Source: Eretmocerus hayati (taxonomy: Eukaryota; Arthropoda; Insecta; Hymenoptera; Aphelinidae). Taken from it: a DNA stretch of 64,000 bases. Shown one piece after another: positions 38,041-49,762 of the stretch. The DNA lies in NCBI GenBank assembly GCA_029851415.1, contig CM056744.1:66086172-66150171 (forward strand). The letters run 5' to 3'. The notes under the pieces were generated by a model. That model was not told the origin of the DNA, searched no databases, and saw nothing but the letters and a program-made list of their open reading frames with translations. The number at the start of each line of letters is the position of its first letter. Position 1 is the first letter of the stretch. The position numbers and the translations under genes are program-made.

Positions 38041-38640
38041 TGGAAATTTTATTGATCGAGAATATGAAGGCGAAAACGTGCAAAGTCAAGTATGATGATG
38101 AGTGAGGTTAAGATGAAAAACGTTTATGATTGGGGATCGAAAGAATAAAAGAATTATGATCAAAGCGTGTAGAGTCATATTAATGTGTAAAGTCATACAA
38201 ATTATTGTATAACTTATTGATGAGATTATTAATAAACAGTTTAGACTTAATCATTGATTGTAAATATTTTTGACAGAAAAATAGTTGGGATATCAAATAG
38301 GTCAAGATTGGGAAAGAGTGAAATCATCACGGAGAAATGAGGGCAAATTTTTGGAATTTTTGGTATAGATGTAGAATATTGATATATGATTGTTAAAAAT
38401 TATTTTGTTTGGAAAAGAATAGAAAGATAAATGAGTGTGAAGTGTTATAGGGTATGATTTAGTGGTTTTACAGTTGGTTCCTTGAATTCTGTCAAGATAA
38501 GATTGAATGTAAATGGGGGTTGGCGAGCGGAGTGAGCAGGGGGGCTTGTCCCCCCTAGTATATATATATACATTGATTTCCGGGAATCCCGTATATAGCT
38601 GTTGCGAATATGTAAGTCCCGGAAATATCCTCGGCCCGGA
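38041..38640. other. AT-rich intergenic DNA
   Basis: No gene recognised. It includes a palindromic GGGGGGCTTGTCCCCCC near 38538-38555 and a mirrored TTCCGGGA...TCCCGGAA pair around 38578-38628. Confidence 0.45.
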
Positions 38641-38650
38641 AAGCTGCGTG

Positions 38651-38706
<56 letters not shown>
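38651..38706. repeat. (TA)n(TG)n microsatellite
   Basis: A run of about 12 TA dinucleotides passes directly into about 15 TG dinucleotides. Confidence 0.97.
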
Positions 38707-38708
<2 letters not shown>

Positions 38709-38734
38709 CACTCACCATATATGATGGCGACAAT

Positions 38735-39390
38735 GCTCACTGAGTGTATGAGTATATATATATGAGTAACGACGCGACGCTTACTATTATTTTCTATATG
38801 TAATACCTGTAGCGACTCACACTCCAAGTAAGCCTGTAACGACTTGACTCCTAACCTTCCTCGCTGGCCCCGAGGCAAGATGTCGGACTTCGGATCGGCC
38901 GATTCGATTGTTCGTGAGTTCGCGCCCGGGTCTCGGCCGGACCTACTCACACCGATGTTTTTTTTAATTTTTTTTTTTGGTCCACCCTTATAAATAAACC
39001 TTTCGTTCATACGACTGGATTCTTCAGTTGCGATCTAGACACAAATTTTGACAAAACTAGATCGAGCCGAGTCGGCGATCTGAGACAGCTGAGCCGACTC
39101 CGTCTGAGACGAGTCGGTTCTTTTAGGCAGGGGTGTGCGTAAGAGGCGCGGATCACGTTTGGCTTACGGAGATTGAATGTGCCACGCACACTACGTTGAC
39201 ATTTTTCACCTATTACGAGAGGGGATGAAGGACGCGGAGTCAGCCCTCCTTCCTTTCAGAGGCTATGAGCCAGCGTCGATCTAGCCCAGAACACCCCAGA
39301 GCCTCTAGTGGCCAACTCTGGAAGTGTAGCTGTATCCTGATAGAAACTAGTTTCGGCAACGGCGAAAGCCCGAAGTTTACTCTCCTTCTC
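38735..39390. repeat. Right arm of a ~6.3-kb inverted structure
   Basis: Mirror of 33040-33580 with the same order of landmarks: ATATATATGAGTAACGACG, the tRNA-like unit, the CTAGATCGAGCCGAGTCGGC block, GAGTCGGTTCTTTTAGGCAG, CTGTATCCTG and GAAAGCCCGAAG. Together the arms could be ancient terminal inverted repeats of a composite element, or inverted copies of a SINE-bearing repeat. Confidence 0.75.
38860..39000 (+). repeat. tRNA-Arg-derived SINE-like unit
   Basis: A-box-like TGGCCCCGAGG (38865-38875), then GTCGGACTTCGGATC, which matches the tRNA-Arg(TCG) anticodon arm, then B-box-like AGTTCGCGCCC (38917-38927). It is followed by CACCGATG, a T-rich run and CACCCTTATAAATAAACC. Orientation is opposite to the copy at 33292-33432. 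Confidence 0.72.
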
Positions 39391-39525
39391 TCTACCTTCT
39401 TGTAGGAATAAGCTGATGGTTTACCACTACTAATGAATGATTCTACTCGGTGCCCATTCCACTACGCTCGAGCAAAAGGCTCTCATGCGTTTCGTCCCCC
39501 ACCTGCAACCTGGTTCATCGTAATT

Positions 39526-39669
39526 CTGCATTTTCACGCTAGCGATTTTTCGCCGCAGCTAGCGATGTTCGCCATTGGTGTAAAAGAAAACGACTGATAC
39601 AACTTTCTCTCTCACACCAATGACGAAAATCACTCGCCGCGGCGAAAAATCGCTGGCGTGAAAATGCAG
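39526..39669. mobile_element. 144-bp hairpin MITE
   Basis: CTGCATTTTCACGCTAGCGA mirrors TCGCTGGCGTGAAAATGCAG, and the pairing continues through TTTTTCGCCGC and CATTGGTGT. No target duplication visible. Too small to code. Confidence 0.8.
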
Positions 39670-40038
39670 CCTAACCGGACTCATCAGCAGGGCTAAAGTT
39701 GCAGGTGGTGCCCTGGACGCTTGGCGATGAAGGGCTTGTACGCTCTTATACAGTAATCGAGGTCTTTTCCCGTCGATTGCGAGAAAGAAGCTTGGACTCG
39801 CGTCCATCTATTGTGCATGTGAGGTATTATGTACCCCACAGACAGTTGGTCTAGAGAGCCTAAGGCAGGGAATTGTCTCACTCGTTCTAACGGCGAGAGA
39901 TGGGCTGTGGCAGAGTGTGGCTAGCTGTGGGCTGGGTTGGTAGTCCATAACACGACACCTTTACTTTGCGATGTATCACACATCGCGCGATGTAGCTGAG
40001 TCGCGATGCGCGTGCGCGGATACTCGGCGTCACAAGCA
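39670..40038. other. Intergenic, CpG-rich toward the right
   Basis: Nothing recognised. The right part is rich in CGCG and GCGATG motifs that lead into the foldback end. Confidence 0.4.
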
Positions 40039-41438
40039 TGTTTGAAATGAACGATGCACGCGTGCCGCGCGGAGGCGTTTGCGGTATTCCTCGGCCGAGC
40101 TCAGAAATTGCGTTTTGGCTCTTTTGACTCTGTCTCACAGATTGGATTTCATAACTGCATTTGAATTTATTATGAGGATAGCTTTTTTTGTTCTTCAAAA
40201 CCATAATTTAATGACTTTGAGGCTGAAAATTTTTTTTTAACTCGTTCAGGATGAAAATTATGAGTAGGTACAACTCGGTCCCGCTAAAGATTGCATTTTG
40301 CTCCTTCAACTCTTTCTCACAGATCAAATTGCATGATTCTATTAAGAATTATTCCATGGATACTTTTTCATCTTTTTGGAGAACATAACTTCATAACTTA
40401 GGATCCATAAGACAATTTTTACTTTTATCAGAATGAAAATTTTCGGTCTTAGTGCTGTTCGGCCGAGCCAAAAACAGTGCGTTTCATTGACTCTGTCTCA
40501 CAAATCGAATTTCATTATTCCATTTGGAATAATTCCAGGGATAGCTTCCCATGTCCTTAGAGAAAACATTAACATGATTTCCAAGGCCATAGAAAAATGT
40601 TTACTTTGATCAGGATGAAAATTTTGAGTCGTGAGTAGGACTCGGCCGTGCTGGAAAACTGCGTTTTGAATCTTCTGATTTTGTCTCACGGATTGAACTT
40701 CATGACTTCATTCCAAGTTATCTGTAGAATAGCTTCTTCCGTCCTCAAAAGATATAACTTTATAGTTTGTAGGCCGAAAGAATTTTTTTGATTTGTTCAG
40801 GATAAAAATTTTAAGTCGGAGTACGAATTGGTCGAGGGGAAGATTGCAATTTGCTCCTTTTACTTTGTCTCACATATCAAACTTCATGATTCCATTTGGA
40901 ATCATTCCATGAAATGCTCCTTCCTCACTCCTCGGAAAACATGAGTTCATAAATTTTACAACATGGAAAGATTTTGACTTTGATAAGAATAACAAATTTC
41001 AAAGAATCAAAAATTTTCTCTACAACCCAATTCTCACCCTGTTAAATGTAAATGTTCTCACGGCGTTGAAAACATGAAGGTATGTTCTCCGAGGGAGTGA
41101 AAAGTTGTCCATTAAATATCCCGAATGGAATCATGAAATTTCATTTATGAGCTAAAGTCAAAGGAGCCGAAATGTAAGTTTTTCAGTCGACTGAGCCTCA
41201 CCCTCACTTGGAATTTTTATCTTGAAAGGATCAAAAAAAAAAATTCCTCGTCCTCGAAGTTATGGAATTAGGCCCTTGAAGGATGGAAGAAGCTATCCTT
41301 GGAATAGTTTTGAATGCTATTATGAATATCAATCTGCGAGACAGAGTCAAAAGAGCCAAGACGGAATGTCTGATCTCGGCCGAGTCACACTCTGCAGACG
41401 CCTCCACGCGGCGCGTGCGCATCGTTCATTTCGAACAT
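40039..41438. mobile_element. Foldback element with internal ~183-bp tandem repeats
   Basis: The outer ends ATGTTTGAAATGAACGATGC and GCATCGTTCATTTCGAACAT mirror each other. Pairing continues through GCGCGGAGGCGT and CTCGGCCGAG. Inside, TCTGTCTCACAGATTGGATT-type segments recur at about 40133, 40314, 40493, 40681 and 40865 (period 179-188). Opposite-strand copies lie at about 41110-41170 and 41335-41385. The layout is tandem units facing each other across a spacer, as in Foldback- or Galileo-like elements. No transposase. Confidence 0.75.
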
Positions 41439-42743
41439 TGAAGCGATTTCCCACCTGCATTTTGACTCGATTCTTCACGTGATTTAGGGACCACTTTCGT
41501 CAGGTGCTCAATCATGTGGAAGATCACATAGAGTCCACGTGGAATTGCATGTGCACTGGCACGTGGGATAGCACGTGCCATAAGGGGGAGAGGTATGGTC
41601 GAATTCGCGTGTAGGACATTTGTATCAGAAACAGGAGATAATTCACGGTCCATAATCATGAGGATAATACGCAAATGAGGTGCCCCTTCTATAGATCGGA
41701 ACACAAAACGATCGCTTTCCATTTGCCCCTCTATACGCAGACTAAGAGGAACACTCGGAGTCGTTCCGCGGATGTGGATATCTGGCGCTTTATTCGTCAA
41801 TTCTGATGGATGAAACGAGCTGAACAAAATGTTGAGACCAGATATGCAACACTGATGATTACTCAGGGGCAAAAACCCGTTTATACAAGTCGTGGAGAAA
41901 GGAAGGCCAGACACGAGTAGAAAGATAGATCTCCTCAGGATGACTAAAAAAGAATATATTCATGGAATGATCTCGTTTGCAGAATTCTTTTGCAAGAAAC
42001 GCTTTCGTGTGAGGTCAAACAAAGGTTTCCATGAGAGTCAACAATGATATTCACTATGTACTCTCCTAATCGCTTCAGTCAAAGATTGACCATCGAAGTC
42101 ATCAACGAACAAAAGACGTTTTTCGTGTACTTTTCACCACTCAGCATCAATATGCCGGTAATGTGATCCTAGTATGTACTTTCGTATAGTCGATTTCGTA
42201 TATTCAAATGTGAGATCATTTTTCATTGATTCGAATTCTGTATCAAGATGTTCATGTCTACCCTCATATCTCTAAACTATATACATACATACATAATTAT
42301 CTCAATTCCACATCTACATCCAATACAATTATGGAACAGGCTCAACATCAAGGAGTCCGTTACAAGATAGTCTCTCCTTCACCAAATATCTTCCGAAACA
42401 GTATCTTCATAGTATGATAGATTGGGTACAGGCACGATGAATTGCTTGACCGCGTCTTTGATGGAAACGTAAAGATAGTCGATTTCTCCCGTGCTGATCA
42501 ATCTTTCTTGATCATCCGTATACCGGTTACTTCGTGAACCAAATCAAAAACTTGATGTTCCCGCACTTTTAGGAATCAACATTCGGTGTGTTTGACACGG
42601 TCTCCAAAATCAATCAAGAACCGCTCAATTTTAATGAATCTTTCACTTTTCAGACAAGCATAATAGTTCCATGTTCTCTCATTTTCTTTCTGTGATGTCA
42701 TAAATAAACTCCATTATATAAAAGCTCTTCTGAAAGCCAACTC
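41439..42743. other. Intergenic; one unrecognised 162-codon frame
   Basis: A minus-strand frame at 41426-41914 is the only long one. It shows no domain I know, and its C-terminal end enters the foldback arm, so it is probably spurious or transposon-derived. CACGTG-type palindromes cluster near 41550-41580. The rest is AT-rich and featureless. It could hold the 3' flank of the transposase remnant that follows. Confidence 0.35.
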
Positions 42744-44688
42744 TTATTCCGGGGTCCCGTATTTCGCAGCGAATGTACCGCTGATGTCCCGGCCAGTACC
42801 AAAGTAAGTACCTGAGTTTGATTTCATAACTTCCTCATTGAGGGCTTCTGATATGTTGTCGCAATAACTTATTTCGATGTCACTGCAGTTCGGATAGATG
42901 AGATCTTCAAGTATCTGGTGATATCTAAACTCGGGTATCTGATGATTTGAAGGATTATGCCCTTCTCGCAATGGATTGGAGCCAGTAGCTTCCTATCAGC
43001 AGTTTCGAAAGCGAAAGCTGAGTGTGTCCACAATGGCCCCCAATTGGACATGCTCTCTGCGATATGCAACGATTGATGAACATTGAAAGTAAGAGCTTCA
43101 AGAGAATAATACTCAGTCACATCATGAACGATTAGGTGTGACATTCCACTGGTTTGATTCAAGTTTTCATAACTAATGTATGTTTTCAAGCTCATATGTA
43201 GAGAGTTCACCAACAACGACCAGTGTTTCAGTCGGTCTCTTTCCTCATGTATTTAGACAAAAGAGGAATCTTTGCATTTGGATTCACTCATGAATTTCAA
43301 AGATCTACATAGGCGGCCAAATCGATTCGGTACTCTCATCTTCGCCAATGACTGGTTCAACTCCTCAAACTCCGTGAAAGGAAGTTGGGATACAAAATAC
43401 TCAGTGACTTAACTACTGGTGCATATATTCCGGACTAGACCCATTCATGGTATCGAATTCCTGCAAATTTAGTAACGGTGAAGAATATACCACGCTCATG
43501 AAAGCTTCGCGATTTCTTGGAGCTCGATCGGCGAATAGGATTGTATCCTCTCGTGGGCGGCTTTCCAGAGGAAACTCATATGGATAGACTCGACTGATGT
43601 CGTTGGGATTCACCCTTAGAACAATACCTTCTTGTAAAGACAAATCACATTCGAGACGGCCATTGAACTGTTTCGTCCCATTCATCGAAAATTAAACGAT
43701 AGTATCCATGCTGCATTGCAGTACAAACGACTTGAGTTCTTTTTTGTCCTTTGATTTCACAGGTTATTCCACCAGCTGCAAGCTTGTTGATCTGAGTGAC
43801 AATTCTGTCCAGAAAGACATCCATCACTGGTTTTCCACGACCAACCCATAGACCCGCCACGATCAAGCAGTTCAATCGTTTCTGTGGAGGGATCTCATTC
43901 AACATGAGGTGGATCGGCCACACAGAGCATCTCGAACTTTCATTCAGAGTTAAGCCATCCGCATTGAGGACGAATGTTGCATATGATTGTCTATCAGTTG
44001 GACTTAAACGTGGTTTGAATTTTCTGCATATCTGTCTATGATGGATATCTTCCAGATGATTTTTCTCGTGCATCCTATTATTCACAATGTCATCGTAATA
44101 GTCTTCATTCATCTGCAGATAATCTTGCACAGATTCAGTTGGATTAAATGTGACGTCCGATAGGCTTATCATATCCACGGCATTGCCGCAACTACTACAA
44201 GTCACTGCTTTTCTGTTACCAAACGTCCCACAATATTCCGTACACGAAGGACAGACTGAGTGAAAATCATAATCTACTTTTGTATTATAGAATTTGTCGA
44301 ATAAATATCGAGTTTCTGGTAGAACCTTCGCGTCACATATTGAATTCATCATCATAAAGAGCCCTATTATGGCTGTAAAATACGGCATATGCTTGAGGGA
44401 GGAGTTCAGAGCCATCGATAACAGCATCCTTGGATCTTTCCTTGTCGACATCTTGACAGATGTTGGAAGATGTTGTTCAGGATCTGGATTTCTACCGGTT
44501 CCCTTCAAGGTCTCGAAGAGATTCTCTGTTCCTCTTCTTACTCTTTCATCTCCATTGCTGAAGTATCCAGCCCGGGTCACATCATTTGGATCTTGCTCCA
44601 TTGAAAAACTGACTTCTCCAGCCTGGAATGGCGAATAGGACTTATTGTTAGTAATTTCAGAGTATCTATGCAACTTTGATCGTTCCAT
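42744..44688 (-). pseudogene. Degraded DDE-type transposase, CACTA/EnSpm-like
   Basis: The first 347 codons (44688-43645) hold a zinc ribbon at residues about 146-167 (CPSC, then CSSCG) and the block around 242-260 with NADGLTLNESS and VWPI. WVGRGKP follows at 281-287. This is the familiar animal 'transposase domain' protein in which ADG supplies a catalytic aspartate. The reading then shifts frame near 43680: MNGTKQFNGRLECD through SSPLLNLQEFD and PEYMH lies in another frame (43685-43413) and ends at a stop. After a gap with further stops the C-terminal part resumes at 43216-42869 with LTFNVHQSLHIAE and GPLWTHSAFAFE, typical of the same family. At least two breaks make it inactive. No terminal repeats found. 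Placement in CACTA/EnSpm rather than a neighbouring superfamily is tentative. Confidence 0.75.
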
Positions 44689-46326
44689 TCAGGACTTGTG
44701 CATGAATTAGAGTTATCCTATGAAATTGACCATAGTTATATCTTAAATTGGTGTTGAATTGGCCATTCTTACAGCTCAGATACTCGAAATATAGGAGATA
44801 TAACCTCAAGAGAGCACTGGATATGTCTGAGTTGAGGTTGTCGCGTACTCTTTTGATCAATATATCTGAGCTTGGGAGTATATATTCGACGGGTCAAAAG
44901 GCAACGCTTCATACTGAGACAACGGTGAAGTTCATCTCCGAAGATGATTTGTTGGATGTCATTGCCAGCAATCCAGTGTTGTATCATTGATAAATTACTG
45001 AAATTATTAATGGATAACTGATCAAAATGCCTGACGAATGGATCTCACCATTATCTCAATGTGAAAAAATGCCTTCTGATACTTAGAATGTATAGCTTCA
45101 AACACAGATATGCTCATTGGAAGAGTATGGGACAATCTCAGTTTGGGTATAGACATGTAATCAGTGCTCTTCTGAGGCTATCGACATTTTGAGTATCTGA
45201 GCGATCAGGGCGGCCAATGTACGACCAATATCATATGAATTCGAGGGTACTCCCACAAAATAAGTAATATGAGCTCGAAAATAACTAATTATGTAGACAT
45301 TTTGAGAGAGGTCACAATTTTGAATACCCTAATTAGGATGCGTCAAGTCAACTTTACCAAGGGGTTATTTTGATGAATCTCATCAGCTATTGATTGAAAA
45401 TGGATGGAAATACCCTTGAAGGCATCCAACGATGCGCATGTGCAGAAGAGGCCAATAACTGAGCCTAAAAGACCACAGAATCGGATTAAAACAACAAGAA
45501 AACGATCCGAGATATCACTATTCTTCATATGTCGTTTTTTAATGGAATCCATCACTTCTGAACTCAGTTGTGAAAAGATTTTCCACTCATGGAATTCAAA
45601 CATTGACAATGTTGGAGAAGTGGGGAAGAGATGACGGGTATTCAGAAATGCCACGCCAGAATGAATAACATGAAGATTCTGCGTCCTTCAATTCGGGATA
45701 CCGCTGAACACTCTCCTGAGTCATTCTTATTCCTTTCTCTGTTTCAAGCAGGATATGGAAAAGATTGCGCAAAGCTGCTGATATTGTACTCGCCATAGAC
45801 GTATTCTCTATTGCAACTCCTTCGTAAGAAAATCTTCGGCTTAGGCTCTCATTTGAAGTTGATATGAGCCCAGCACTCAAATGTGTAGTGGGATTTACAT
45901 CTAACCTTGTTGTACATTGAATGAGAGAAGGAGTCCATAGGGGAGGAGCGAGCAGAGGGGAATGTGTGTGTGTGCGTGTGTGTGTACCAAGCACGATGTA
46001 GAAGGAGTACAAATATCTTGATCCCAAGCGCGAAAGGAGTAGGCTTAGAGGTAAATGAGTCGAAGACGAAATACATGGTCATGGACCGTAACAACGTGGA
46101 TGACGACACAGATCTTATCCAAATCGTGAATTAGAGCGCGGCTACATGGAGAGAGCGCGCCAATCCTCTCCATATGTAAGAGAGAGAGACACAACAAGAG
46201 CGTCGTCTTTGTCGCTCTCATTGCCGGTATGGGCGTGTCCAAACTTACCACTGGTTCTCGCTCTCCATGTGGCCGCACCCTTACTCCTTCGAGAAAGACC
46301 CCCTCTTCCCTCGTCTTGGAACCACA
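44689..46326. other. Intergenic; unrecognised frames
   Basis: Minus-strand frames of about 100-143 codons at 45343-45654 and 45596-46027 overlap, and I recognise neither. They might be remnants of an accessory transposon protein upstream of the transposase, which is speculation. A short GTGTGTGTGCGTGTG tract lies near 45965. ATGGAGAGAGCG and CGCTCTCCAT form a weak inverted pair at 46145 and 46260. Confidence 0.35.
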
Positions 46327-46890
46327 CTTACGCACGATAACAACATGGGAGTAGAGTTTGGTAAAAGAATGATCGCAGGACATAGGTGTTTTGGCTCATC
46401 ACAGATGCCTTTTAGAGATAGGGACCTCTCACGCGAAGCCAAAATAACGATTCACAAAACCATCATACAACCCGTGACTCTCTATGGATGCGAGACTTGG
46501 TCAATGATTCAGCTAGATGAAGGGAAGTTCCAGGTATTTGAGAACAAAATACTGCGGAGTATCTTCGGAAAAACTGTTGATCAAAGGTCGGGAATCCCTA
46601 GAATCAGATATAATGATGAGTTGCTCCAACTATACCGGTCCTCGAGTATTGTCAATGTCATTGGATGGATAAGAAACGTGTAGCGCGGAGGGTGTTGGAC
46701 TACAAACCAGACTCACGACGGGCCAGGGGAAGACCACGTATGAGCCTGGAAAAAGCGTGCTAAGTAAGATAAAGATGACGGGCCGCAATCCTAATGTATG
46801 GAGAAACCGAGCACAGGACAGGAGCGTATGGGTGGATTGCTGTCAAGTAGTCAGAGACTAGGGCCTTCCTCATCCAGATATCACCCGAAC
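46327..46890 (+). pseudogene. 3' fragment of a LINE reverse-transcriptase ORF
   Basis: The frame reads IHKTIIQPVTLYGCETW, then FENKILRSIFGK, then RIRYNDELLQLY. This order is the standard end of the non-LTR retrotransposon RT domain. It stops at 46683. In another frame the following DNA gives RRARGRPRMS, and in a third NVWRNRAQDRSVWVDC, again in the order expected for the tail of these proteins. At least two frameshifts and a lost 5' end make it dead. The catalytic YxDD part is absent. The clade cannot be told from this piece. Confidence 0.75.
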
Positions 46891-47716
46891 CTAGCGTGAG
46901 CAACGTGCGGTGAACGTATCTCTGTAACGCTGGCTGCTCAGTAAGGGCACCTTCATCCCGTAAAGCGGGTATCGTCGCAATACGCAAAAGGACAGTTACC
47001 GTCCTAGACGAAAGCGAGGCCCGGGCCCAGCATGAACGTACGTGTGGTGAACGAACCTCAACAGTGCAAACGCCCAAAACAGGCCAATACTACTAGGAAC
47101 GGCCCACTCTCCTCTCACAAGCTGAGCAGCGGAAACACATCCCAGCATAGAAGAATGCTGCATGGGTTTCAGCTGAGAGGCATGCGAGTGGTAGTGTGGA
47201 TTACCGAGGCAATAGACCTCGTGGTCTGAAGGTCTAAACGCGTAGACAACTGGGCGAGAAATTTGATTTCAAAATCGCTCTGGCGGGTTGTTTAGAGATT
47301 TTTTTACGGCCTCCTCGTGGTTAGAACACTATTTTCTAGTCATAAGGATGCAAGAACACCGTGGAAGAAGTCGGGAACGAGAGTGTGGGTAATGAGGACT
47401 ACCTTTGCGGGAATTGACAGTCTTGTACCGAAGTGATCGATGCCTGTTCACTTGGCTAACCTTAATCAGACTCGTAGGAACCACTGAAAATAAGCTGCGC
47501 AAAGACTAATTAGATTGCTCCGATGACTGATTGTCAATACCTCTATAAAAATAGGCTTCTGACACGTTATGGAATCCATTGCAAATCCGGTAAGCTTTTC
47601 TATATCAATTCCTGGTTGAGATATTTGCAGCTCGATTTTGCGATTGAATTTTCAGGGTGGAAATCAGCATCCAACTACTTCTCGATATTCCACAACAATT
47701 AATATTAGTCATCTGT
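46891..47716. other. Intergenic, nothing recognised
   Basis: It may include 3' flank of the LINE fragment, with no poly-A tail seen. It becomes AT-rich toward the LTR element. Confidence 0.4.
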
Positions 47717-47720
47717 ACAA

Positions 47721-48048
47721 TGTTGGGACACCCGAGCAGGTTAGTTTGTGGGCTAACTAGCTCGGACAGACTGAGCTAAAAGAAAACTTAATTTATCAAA
47801 AGAAGAGTAATAAAGTCGAATACACTGAGATTTACAAAGGACCCACGTTGCATGAGCAACCAATAACGCACGTCGCTAGCGACCTGAGCTCCGACGAGCA
47901 GACGACTCACCACTACGACCGCCCAAACGGATCTGAAACGCTTTGCCGTCGGGCTCGCGCTCGAGCCCTCGCACGGCACGCCGCCCGATAGCTTGCGCCA
48001 TCTACACACGCATCATACTTATATACGAGACACGATAAGTCTCCAACA
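47721..48048 (-). repeat. 3' LTR (328 bp)
   Basis: Pairs with 50806-51114. It contains a TTATATA at 48019-48025 (TATATAA on the element strand) in the same place as the other LTR. The LTRs differ by substitutions and a short indel around 47780-47810, so the insertion is not very recent. Confidence 0.9.
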
Positions 48049-48242
48049 CTCGGCAATCCTTGCCTGCGTTTGGTCCTCCAAACGTCCGATCAAACTTTCA
48101 GAAACCATCGAATGAAGTCATGTAACATCAAAATTGGAAAAAGATGTTCATCAAGCAAATAACACTAACGATTTTCAAGTCTTATTTAAATTAGTCTTCG
48201 AAGGAATAGAATCAGTCTACCATAACTCGTAGAATACAACTC

Positions 48243-48839
48243 TTAAGCACTCTTATAGATTAGCACTTTTTGCTTCATTTTCACTTCAGCAAACCTGCCA
48301 TCAAAGCAACACTGATCACTGACCACCAGCTCATCTTTAATCAAAACACCTATGTGCACACAGCGATAACATTTCAAACAGTTCTTCAAATTGTCAATAC
48401 AATACACCAGCATTTTTCGCAATACAGTCATTGCATCAAAGAAATAACTAACAGACATACTCTGAGTAAACTCAAAACACATACCTCGGAAACGTGGAGC
48501 ACACAAATACTCGAAGGCTTCATCGATTATCAAACACTTTTTATCGCACTTCCTCGCAATTTCGTCAGGAATCGCCACTACAGAATTATGTTGTTTAGTT
48601 TCATGAACTATAAAAAATCTCGTCAAATCTCTCAATAATGCATCAGGTGCTACATCAATCATAGTCAAATATTTTACATCCCGCAAAATGTCAAAACACA
48701 CAGCAACATGTTCCTTTTTATCGAAAACCGGAATCAAGTTATCAACATATTTGATCAAATTCTGTTCTTTCTGAATCTCGCAGTGATTACGCGCAACAAG
48801 CGCATGATCGACGCCAGTTATGATTAGACTGCTCTCCAC
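48243..48839 (-). pseudogene. Pol remnant, integrase zinc-binding-like
   Basis: A 198-codon frame. IIDEAFEYLCAPRFRGM and then NCLKCYRCVHIG resemble the HHCC zinc-binding part of a retrotransposon integrase, in which the two histidines would fall near EAFEYL and the two cysteines are the CLKC pair. Both histidine positions appear changed, so it cannot be a working domain. It lies directly after the protease frame, where RT and RNase H should be, which marks an internal deletion at about 48840-48875. The assignment rests on a weak pattern. Confidence 0.4.
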
Positions 48840-48875
48840 GAGACTAACATTGGCACTCTTTATGGACTCAACTTC

Positions 48876-49505
48876 CTATATAATCATCAATTTATAAGAA
48901 TCAATTTCAGCAGATAATGGGATAGCATTCATGTCAAGGCCGCACAACTCAGACACAAAATATTCATTACTCACTTCAGTCGAACTCGGTCCACACACAT
49001 CATTTTCGTCGTTTTTGTGAGTTATAAGATCATCACCTCCATCCACACCCGTAACAACATCAACGTCGCTCTGCTTCGATTTGACATGGATACACTGAAT
49101 TTTGTTTGAACAATCTCTCGCGTCTTCATCAACACATGACTCAACCTTTGAAAGGGAGTTTTCAATGGTCACAAAAGAACTCGGGTCTACATTGGCGAAA
49201 ACAAGATTGTATCCAATTCGCTTGTACATTATATCGAGAGCTTCGGTGAACGGTCTACCTAGAAATACATCATACGACTGTACATCATCCCTCACGACAC
49301 AATATTCGATGATTTTCGTTCTTAGATTGTCAAAAACAGTTTCTGTGGAAACACCACCAATAGAAGTGACTTCGGCGTTCCTAAAAGCTTCTAAAACACG
49401 CGGTTCTCCACTCATACGAAGTCCAGCACGCAAAGCTGCGGTAGCTTTTATCGTACAAACGCTTGCACCCATATCAACAAAAGCACGCATCTTCAACTCA
49501 TTCAC
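48876..49505 (-). pseudogene. Retrotransposon aspartic protease region
   Basis: A 209-codon frame. AFVDMGASVCTI near the start fits the retropepsin active site, with DTG altered to DMG; a single ACG-to-ATG change would explain it. Later residues (YDVFLGRPF) fit the usual hydrophobic LG.PF segment of these proteases. Its ATG overlaps the stop of the zinc-knuckle frame by 4 bases in a different frame, which could be a relic of gag-pol frameshifting or a simple indel. The C-terminal 90 residues are acidic linker, and then the frame ends before any RT. Confidence 0.7.
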
Positions 49506-49762
49506 TGATACATCTCTGAATAATTTATCTCCCCATTTGTATCACAAACAATTTTCATGTCCTCGTGCTTCGGCTGCTTATTCAACACACAATTCGACGC
49601 AAAATGACCCTCCGATTTGCACAAATAACACACAATAGGTTTTGTACAGAACTTCATCGAATGCCCCGGTTGTCTACAATCAAAGCATACCCGATCACTG
49701 GAATTTGCGCTCCTGGCTTCACTTTCCGGCAACTCACTTTTGATACGCTGCGTGGAATTCAC
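49502..49762 (-). pseudogene. Gag nucleocapsid, two CCHC zinc knuckles
   Basis: Two knuckles with C-x2-C-x4-H-x4-C spacing are intact: CFDCRQPGHSMKFC and CYLCKSEGHFASNC, separated by six residues. Such knuckles bind the element RNA during packaging. The frame is separated from the upstream gag pieces by stops in about 49780-50060. Confidence 0.85.

Noticed and set aside
38302..38733. 143-codon frame with HTHTHTHT and YIYIYIYI
   Set aside because: It is a translation of the (TA)n(TG)n microsatellite and its flanks.
45343..46027. Two overlapping minus-strand frames as one spliced gene
   Set aside because: No recognisable domain, no convincing splice sites, and the first begins in a GT-repeat tract.
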